Below, in pieces: positions 5,167 to 8,828 of a stretch of DNA of 8,828 nt. The DNA is taken from NCBI GenBank assembly GCA_013821585.1, contig JACDGO010000062.1, positions 1-8,828 on the forward strand. The letters run 5' to 3'. The position numbers were made by a program, and so were the translations under genes. Source of the stretch: Sphingomonadaceae bacterium (GTDB lineage: Bacteria; Pseudomonadota; Alphaproteobacteria; Sphingomonadales; Sphingomonadaceae). How positions within the stretch are numbered: the first letter of the stretch is position 1; every line of letters begins with the position of its first letter. The notes beneath the pieces were generated by a model. The model was not told the DNA's origin. It saw only the letters and a list, made by a program, of their open reading frames with translations, and did no database searches.

Positions 5167-6513
5167 ATGTCGCCGCCGTTCAGCTCCGACGCCGTCGAAT
5201 TCGGTTCCTATGACTTCCCGGTCGCGCGGGAGAGCCTGTCGGGCTCGCACCGTTCGATCACGGTTCCGATTGGCGCGGGGCAGTTCTGGAAAAAGCTCGG
5301 CGCGTTTGCGGGCCCCGGATACCTCGTCGCCGTCGGCTATATGGACCCCGGCAATTGGGCCACCGACCTCGCGGGGGGATCGGCATTCGGCTATACCCTG
5401 CTCTCCGTCATCCTGATCTCGAGCCTGATGGCGATGCTGCTGCAAGCCCTTTCGGCGAAGCTCGGCATCGTGACCGGACTCGATCTTGCTCAGGCCTGCC
5501 GGGCCAGCTACAGCCCGCCGGTCCGCGTCGTGCTATGGCTGTTGTGCGAACTGGCGATCGTCGCGTGTGATCTAGCCGAAGTGGTCGGCACGGCGATCGC
5601 GCTCCAGCTCCTGTTCGGCATTCCGCTCGTCTGGGGTGTGGTGCTCACCGGATTCGATGTTCTGTTGATCCTTGTCCTGCAAAAGAACGGTTTTCGTCAG
5701 CTAGAAGCCTTTATCGTGGCCTTGCTGATCGTCATCGCGGGCTGTTTCGCGGTCGAGCTGGCGCTGTCGCAGCCCGATGTGGCAGCGGTCGCCGCCGGAT
5801 TGATTCCGGCGCCCCGGGTTCTCACCAACCCCGCGATGCTCTACATTGCGATCGGCATCATCGGCGCGACAGTCATGCCGCACAATCTCTATCTTCACTC
5901 GTCGATCGTGCAGACGCGGCGATACGACCGGACCGAAGCGGGAAAGCGCGAGGCGGTCAAGTTCGCGACCATCGACAGCACCATCGCGCTCTCGCTCGCG
6001 CTGTTCGTGAACGCCGCGATCCTCATTCTGGCCGCGTCGGCGTTTCACAGCCGCGGCCAGACTAGCGTCGCCGGGATCGGGCAAGCATACAGCTTGCTGG
6101 CTCCGATGCTCGGCGCGGGCGCGGCGAGCGTGCTGTTCGCGGTGGCGCTGCTCGCCTCGGGCCAGAACTCGACCGTCACCGCCACGCTCGCCGGGCAGAT
6201 CGTGATGGAAGGCTTCGTCGATCTTCGCATGCCCGGCTGGGCGCGCCGCATGGTGACGCGGTCGCTCGCCATCATACCCGCCGTTGCCGTCGCCGGACTC
6301 TACGGCGCGAGCGGAACGATGCGCCTGCTGTTGCTCAGCCAGGTCGTGCTCAGCCTTCAGCTGCCCTTCGCGGTTGTTCCCTTGGTGAAATTTACCAGCG
6401 ACAAGGTGAAGATGGGCGCGTTCGCCAACGGGCCATTGCTGAAGGCCTCGGCATGGGGCGTTTCGGGCCTCATCATTGCGCTCAATCTCAAGCTGCTGTG
6501 GGATTTCATTTGA
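5167..6513 (+). CDS. mntH: Nramp family divalent metal (Mn2+/Fe2+) transporter
   Basis: This 448-residue inner-membrane protein has the Nramp fold, about 11 transmembrane helices. These transporters import Mn2+ (also Fe2+) with protons. The helix 1 motif DPGN is present (Asp60, Asn63), and the helix 6 motif MPHN is at 237-240. Ala234 and Met237 match the metal-coordinating pair in characterised Nramps by spacing. A hydrophilic N-terminal extension of about 40 residues precedes [25 protein letters not shown] (5149-5157) is a suitable ribosome-binding site for ATG 5167. The 41-nt gap to the ferritin-like lipoprotein gene holds no obvious Fur/Mur or MntR box or promoter, so expression probably depends on the upstream operon promoter. 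The stop is only about 8 nt from the 3' end of convergent rnpB. Confidence 0.95.
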   Translation: MSPPFSSDAVEFGSYDFPVARESLSGSHRSITVPIGAGQFWKKLGAFAGPGYLVAVGYMDPGNWATDLAGGSAFGYTLLSVILISSLMAMLLQALSAKLGIVTGLDLAQACRASYSPPVRVVLWLLCELAIVACDLAEVVGTAIALQLLFGIPLVWGVVLTGFDVLLILVLQKNGFRQLEAFIVALLIVIAGCFAVELALSQPDVAAVAAGLIPAPRVLTNPAMLYIAIGIIGATVMPHNLYLHSSIVQTRRYDRTEAGKREAVKFATIDSTIALSLALFVNAAILILAASAFHSRGQTSVAGIGQAYSLLAPMLGAGAASVLFAVALLASGQNSTVTATLAGQIVMEGFVDLRMPGWARRMVTRSLAIIPAVAVAGLYGASGTMRLLLLSQVVLSLQLPFAVVPLVKFTSDKVKMGAFANGPLLKASAWGVSGLIIALNLKLLWDFI

Positions 6514-6520
6514 GCAAGAA

Positions 6521-6890
6521 AGCGCCAGAGGGTCTGTAAGCCGGGTTCTGTCCACCCCGCGAACGGGGATGGGCGGCCATTCCTCTAGGAGCGGCATTGC
6601 TGCCGCCCTCAAGCAACCAACCCGGACGCCCGAGCCGAGCCGGCCCATATGGCGTCCCTATTCGGTCTTGCTCCCGGCGGGGCTTGCCGTGCCATTCCCG
6701 TCGCCGGGACCGCGGTGCGCTCTTGCCGCACCGTTTCGACCTTACCGGGCCGAAGCCGAGGCGGTCTGTTTTCTGTGGCGCTTTCCCTCGGGTCTCCCCG
6801 GCCGGGCGTTACCCGGCGCCGTTGCTCTGCGGAGCCCGGACTTTCCTCCCCACGATTGCTCGCGCGGCGGCCGCCCGACCCTCTGGCGTC
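6521..6890 (-). ncRNA. rnpB: RNase P RNA, bacterial class A
   Basis: RNase P RNA is the catalytic RNA that trims 5' leaders from precursor tRNAs. On the minus strand, the P1 helix closes perfectly over 12 bp: CGCCAGAGGGTC (6888-6877) with GACCCTCTGGCG (6534-6523). The universally conserved 5' core GAGGAAAGTCCGGGCTCC lies at 6848-6831, and the 3' core ACAGAACCCGGCTTACAG at 6551-6534. Also recognisable are GAAACGGTGCGGCAAGAGCG (around 6739-6718) and GGGAGCAAGACCGAATAGGG (about 6677-6658). Length is about 370 nt; the exact ends are set by P1 and are approximate. Its 5' end is only about 7 nt after the amidase stop codon, so its promoter must lie inside the amidase gene or it is processed from the cheB-cheR-amidase transcript. 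I see no strong -10 or -35 there. Confidence 0.96.
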
Positions 6891-6896
6891 CCTTCC

Positions 6897-7592
6897 TTAG
6901 TCCTCACCTTGCGGCTTGGGAAGCAGCAGCGCGAGCAGGGCCGAGCGGCACTCGCCGTCGATCGTGCCGTCGAGCAGCTCTGGCCGGAAACGGCGCTGGA
7001 ACGCGACGACCGCGGCGAACGGATCGGCGACGTCGTAGCCGAACCGCTCGAGCGCGAGCAGGAAGCCGCCGTCCGTCCACTGCGGGTCCATCAGATTCTT
7101 CGCTGGGCGCGGCAGCGCGAGCCGCAGGCGCGCGAGCCGGCTCCACGGAAACAGCTCGCCCGGATCCTGCTTTCGCGCCGGCGCGATGTCCGAGTGGCCG
7201 ACGACGTTGCCCCGCGTGATGCCGTGGCGGCCGACGATGTCGGCAACGAGCGGGATCAGCGCCTCGATCTGCGCCTCGGGAAACGGTCGATAGCCGAATT
7301 CATGGCCCGGATTGCAAATCTCGATGCCGACGCTGGCCGAATTGACGTCGTCAATGTGGCGCCAGCGCGACTTGCCCGCGTGCCACGCGCGATTCGCCTC
7401 ATCGACGAGGCGCATGATCTGCCCGTCCTCGGCGACGACATAATGCGCCGAGACCTTGGCTTCCGGATCAGTCAGCCGCGCGACCGCGCCCGCGCAGTCG
7501 GGCATTCCGGTATAATGAAGCACGAGCATCGTCACCGGCAGCGTGCGCGCGTCGAAATTGGGCGATGGCGTCTCGATCACGCCGGCGATCAT
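6897..7592 (-). CDS. AmpD-like N-acetylmuramoyl-L-alanine amidase
   Basis: From ATG 7590-7592 the protein has 231 residues. It is a zinc amidase (Amidase_2) that cuts the bond between N-acetylmuramic acid and L-alanine in cell-wall fragments. Expected zinc ligands are His26 (LHYTG), His133 (GHSD) and Asp143 (KQDPG). Lys141 matches the catalytic lysine of E. coli AmpD by spacing, and Glu91 (GIEI) its glutamate. After the catalytic domain, residues about 170-225 look like a peptidoglycan-binding helix bundle (GGFLLALERFGYD...VVAFQRRFRPELLDG), as in AmiD. No signal peptide is seen, so a cytoplasmic recycling role is likelier. The frame is open further upstream, but that part overlaps cheR and looks like frame shadow. 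Its ATG overlaps the cheR stop (ATGA), implying translational coupling. Confidence 0.9.
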   Translation of the reverse strand: MIAGVIETPSPNFDARTLPVTMLVLHYTGMPDCAGAVARLTDPEAKVSAHYVVAEDGQIMRLVDEANRAWHAGKSRWRHIDDVNSASVGIEICNPGHEFGYRPFPEAQIEALIPLVADIVGRHGITRGNVVGHSDIAPARKQDPGELFPWSRLARLRLALPRPAKNLMDPQWTDGGFLLALERFGYDVADPFAAVVAFQRRFRPELLDGTIDGECRSALLALLLPKPQGED

Positions 7593-8425
7593 GCCGCCGC
7601 GCGGGACTGAGCGCCAGTGCGATCGGCAGGTGCGTAGAGGCCGCGCAGCTCCGGATGCGCGGTGAAACGGTCGGTCTGGCCGATTACAGTCTCGCCCGCG
7701 CCGAGCATCAGCACCCCGTCGCCGTCGAGCGCGGCGGCGAGCCGATCGAACACTTTGGCGCGGGCGGCGGGCGCGAAATACATCATCACGTTGCGGCAAA
7801 GAACGACATCAAAGCGGCCCGGAGGCGGATCGAACACATTATGCACGCCGAATCGGACAATCCGCTTGAGCGCCGGATCGACCGGCCATTCCTCGCCGTC
7901 CTGGGTGAACCAGCGCAGCATCGTTCGCGCGGGAAGGCCGCGCTGAATCTCGAACTGCGAATAGCGGCCGCCCCGCGCGCGCGCGATCGCGAATGCCGAA
8001 ATGTCGGTGGCGACCAGATCGATCGTCCAGCCCGCCCAGCGTTCGCGTGTCTCACTGAGCAGGATCGCGAGCGTATAGGCCTCCTGCCCTGTCGAGCAGC
8101 CGGCCGACCATATGCGCAGCCGCCGTTCGCGCGCGCGCGCGCGGCGTATCGCTTCGAGCGCCTCGCGATCGAGCAGGTTGAACACGCTCATGTCGCGGAA
8201 GAACGAACTTTCGTTGTTGAGAAGGAGTTCGACGACGCGCGTCGCGAGCGCCTCGTCGCGGCCGGCGGCGATGCGCGCCGCGAGGGGATCGATCGACGCG
8301 AGACCGAGCTCACGCAGCAACGGGCGAAGGGCGGTCTCGACTCGCCAGCTTCGCGCGGGTGACAATTTCTGACCGGTGCGCGCTTCAAGCAGCCCGGCGA
8401 GGATACGCGTCGCGGGTCCAGTCAT
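7589..8425 (-). CDS. cheR: Chemotaxis protein methyltransferase CheR
   Basis: CheR methylates glutamates of chemoreceptors using S-adenosylmethionine, setting adaptation together with CheB. From ATG 8423-8425 it has 278 residues, a normal CheR length. Motifs in order: an N-terminal helical domain (about 1-68), NNESSFFRD (70-78), the SAM-binding loop SAGCSTGQEAYTLA (107-120), an acidic second strand (LVATDIS, 137-143), and the catalytic-domain motif VVLCRNVMMYF (207-217). A longer reading frame upstream is rejected because it overlaps cheB and has no CheR-like sequence. The start overlaps the cheB stop by ATGA and the stop overlaps the amidase start by ATGA. A (CG)8 run at 8128-8143 falls at about residues 95-100. 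Confidence 0.93.
   Translation of the reverse strand: MTGPATRILAGLLEARTGQKLSPARSWRVETALRPLLRELGLASIDPLAARIAAGRDEALATRVVELLLNNESSFFRDMSVFNLLDREALEAIRRARARERRLRIWSAGCSTGQEAYTLAILLSETRERWAGWTIDLVATDISAFAIARARGGRYSQFEIQRGLPARTMLRWFTQDGEEWPVDPALKRIVRFGVHNVFDPPPGRFDVVLCRNVMMYFAPAARAKVFDRLAAALDGDGVLMLGAGETVIGQTDRFTAHPELRGLYAPADRTGAQSRAAA
8128..8143. repeat. (CG)8 dinucleotide tract inside cheR
   Basis: Sixteen consecutive alternating C and G bases lie in the codons for the Arg/Ala-rich segment RRARARE of CheR. A change of one repeat unit would shift the reading frame. It may be only a result of high GC and alternating Arg/Ala codons. Confidence 0.7.
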
Positions 8426-8828
8426 GCCACGCCTCGACGCGCGATCGCCGAGGCGAGGCGCTGCGGCGTCGCGACGAGGCTGGCGAAGCCGGCGCGTGCG
8501 ACGCTTCCCGGCATTCCCCATACCGCCGAACTCGCCGCGTCCTGCACCATCACCGTGCCGCCGGCCCGCGCGAGCGCTTCCGCGCCTTCGAGGCCGTCAC
8601 GTCCCATTCCGCTTAGAACGACGCCGACCGCGTTCACGCCATAGGCTCCTGCGACACCATCGAACATCGGATCGACCGAGGGACGGCATCGCGAGGCGAC
8701 GTCATGTGTGAGGAGGGTCGCACGAACGGAATTTCCGCTTCGAATACAGCCAAGATGCGCGTTTCCGGGCGCGATCAGCACGCGGCCGCGCTCGATCGCC
8801 GCGCCTTCCGCGGCGATCCGAGCGGGAC
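8422..8828 (-). CDS. cheB: Chemotaxis methylesterase CheB (C-terminal part)
   Basis: CheB removes methyl groups from chemoreceptors (or deamidates glutamines), opposing CheR. The gene enters from the right edge; about 134 residues of the C-terminal methylesterase domain are visible, ending at the TGA at 8424-8422. Recognisable segments are GRVLIAPGNAHL, PSVDPMFDGVA, and VVLSGMGRDGLEGAEALARA, containing the family's catalytic aspartate (GMG-x-DG), then VQDAASSAVWGMPGSVARAG. The catalytic serine and histidine would lie outside the window, so intactness and the presence of a receiver domain cannot be judged. The GTG at 8779-8781 is an internal valine, not the start. It is translationally coupled to cheR (ATGA overlap at 8425-8422). 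Confidence 0.93.
   Translation of the reverse strand, partial: PARIAAEGAAIERGRVLIAPGNAHLGCIRSGNSVRATLLTHDVASRCRPSVDPMFDGVAGAYGVNAVGVVLSGMGRDGLEGAEALARAGGTVMVQDAASSAVWGMPGSVARAGFASLVATPQRLASAIARRGVA

Noticed and set aside
5701..6648. 315-residue minus-strand frame opposite mntH
   Set aside because: Antisense of an unmistakable Nramp gene, and it starts inside rnpB; no recognisable domain.
6476..7610. Plus-strand frames across rnpB and opposite the amidase
   Set aside because: They translate a structured RNA and the antisense of a conserved enzyme; low-complexity Arg/Pro/Ala-rich products.
7593..7799. Upstream extension of the amidase frame
   Set aside because: It overlaps cheR, is Arg-rich and not amidase-like; the ATGA start at 7592 fits the domain start.
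7565..8362. 265-residue plus-strand frame opposite cheR
   Set aside because: Antisense shadow; the minus strand carries all CheR motifs and coupled starts.

Overview
The window looks like a chromosomal segment of a sphingomonad (Alphaproteobacteria, Sphingomonadales; a Sphingopyxis-like genome is my best guess). This rests on the high GC content, the strong GC bias at third codon positions, the style of the J-domain and PspB-like proteins, and a class A RNase P RNA. I ran no database search. Genes are densely packed, and I see no insertion sequence, prophage, CRISPR array or tRNA.

Layout, left to right. (1) 2-489, + strand: the end of one small PspB-like coiled-coil protein, then a complete second one. 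(2) 491-614: a palindromic C/T-rich intergenic repeat ending just before sufE. (3) 632-1426, + strand: sufE (Fe-S cluster assembly), which may be leaderless, then a small secreted protein resembling the P1-head subdomain of SecD. (4) 1427-2789, - strand: a J-domain protein, and upstream of it a Crp/Fnr-family regulator. (5) 2790-3135: a 346-nt divergent intergenic region with an AT-rich island, an FNR-like dyad, a second dyad and a perfect hairpin. (6) 3136-6513, + strand: two tandem, nearly identical Tat-exported ferritin-like proteins (one apparently soluble, one a lipoprotein), then an Nramp Mn/Fe transporter (mntH). (7) about 6521-6890, - strand: RNase P RNA (rnpB), squeezed between its neighbours. 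(8) 6897-8828, - strand: cheB (partial), cheR and an AmpD-like peptidoglycan amidase, joined by two ATGA stop/start overlaps.

The most interesting unit is region 4-6. A Crp/Fnr-type regulator without a visible cyclic-nucleotide signature or N-terminal Cys cluster faces a likely operon of two exported ferritin-like proteins plus a divalent-metal importer. I infer a regulated envelope metal-handling or redox-stress module, in which metal entry at the inner membrane is paired with periplasmic diiron or dimanganese proteins. Function and regulation are untested. The remaining genes are recognisable housekeeping or chemotaxis functions in a compact arrangement.
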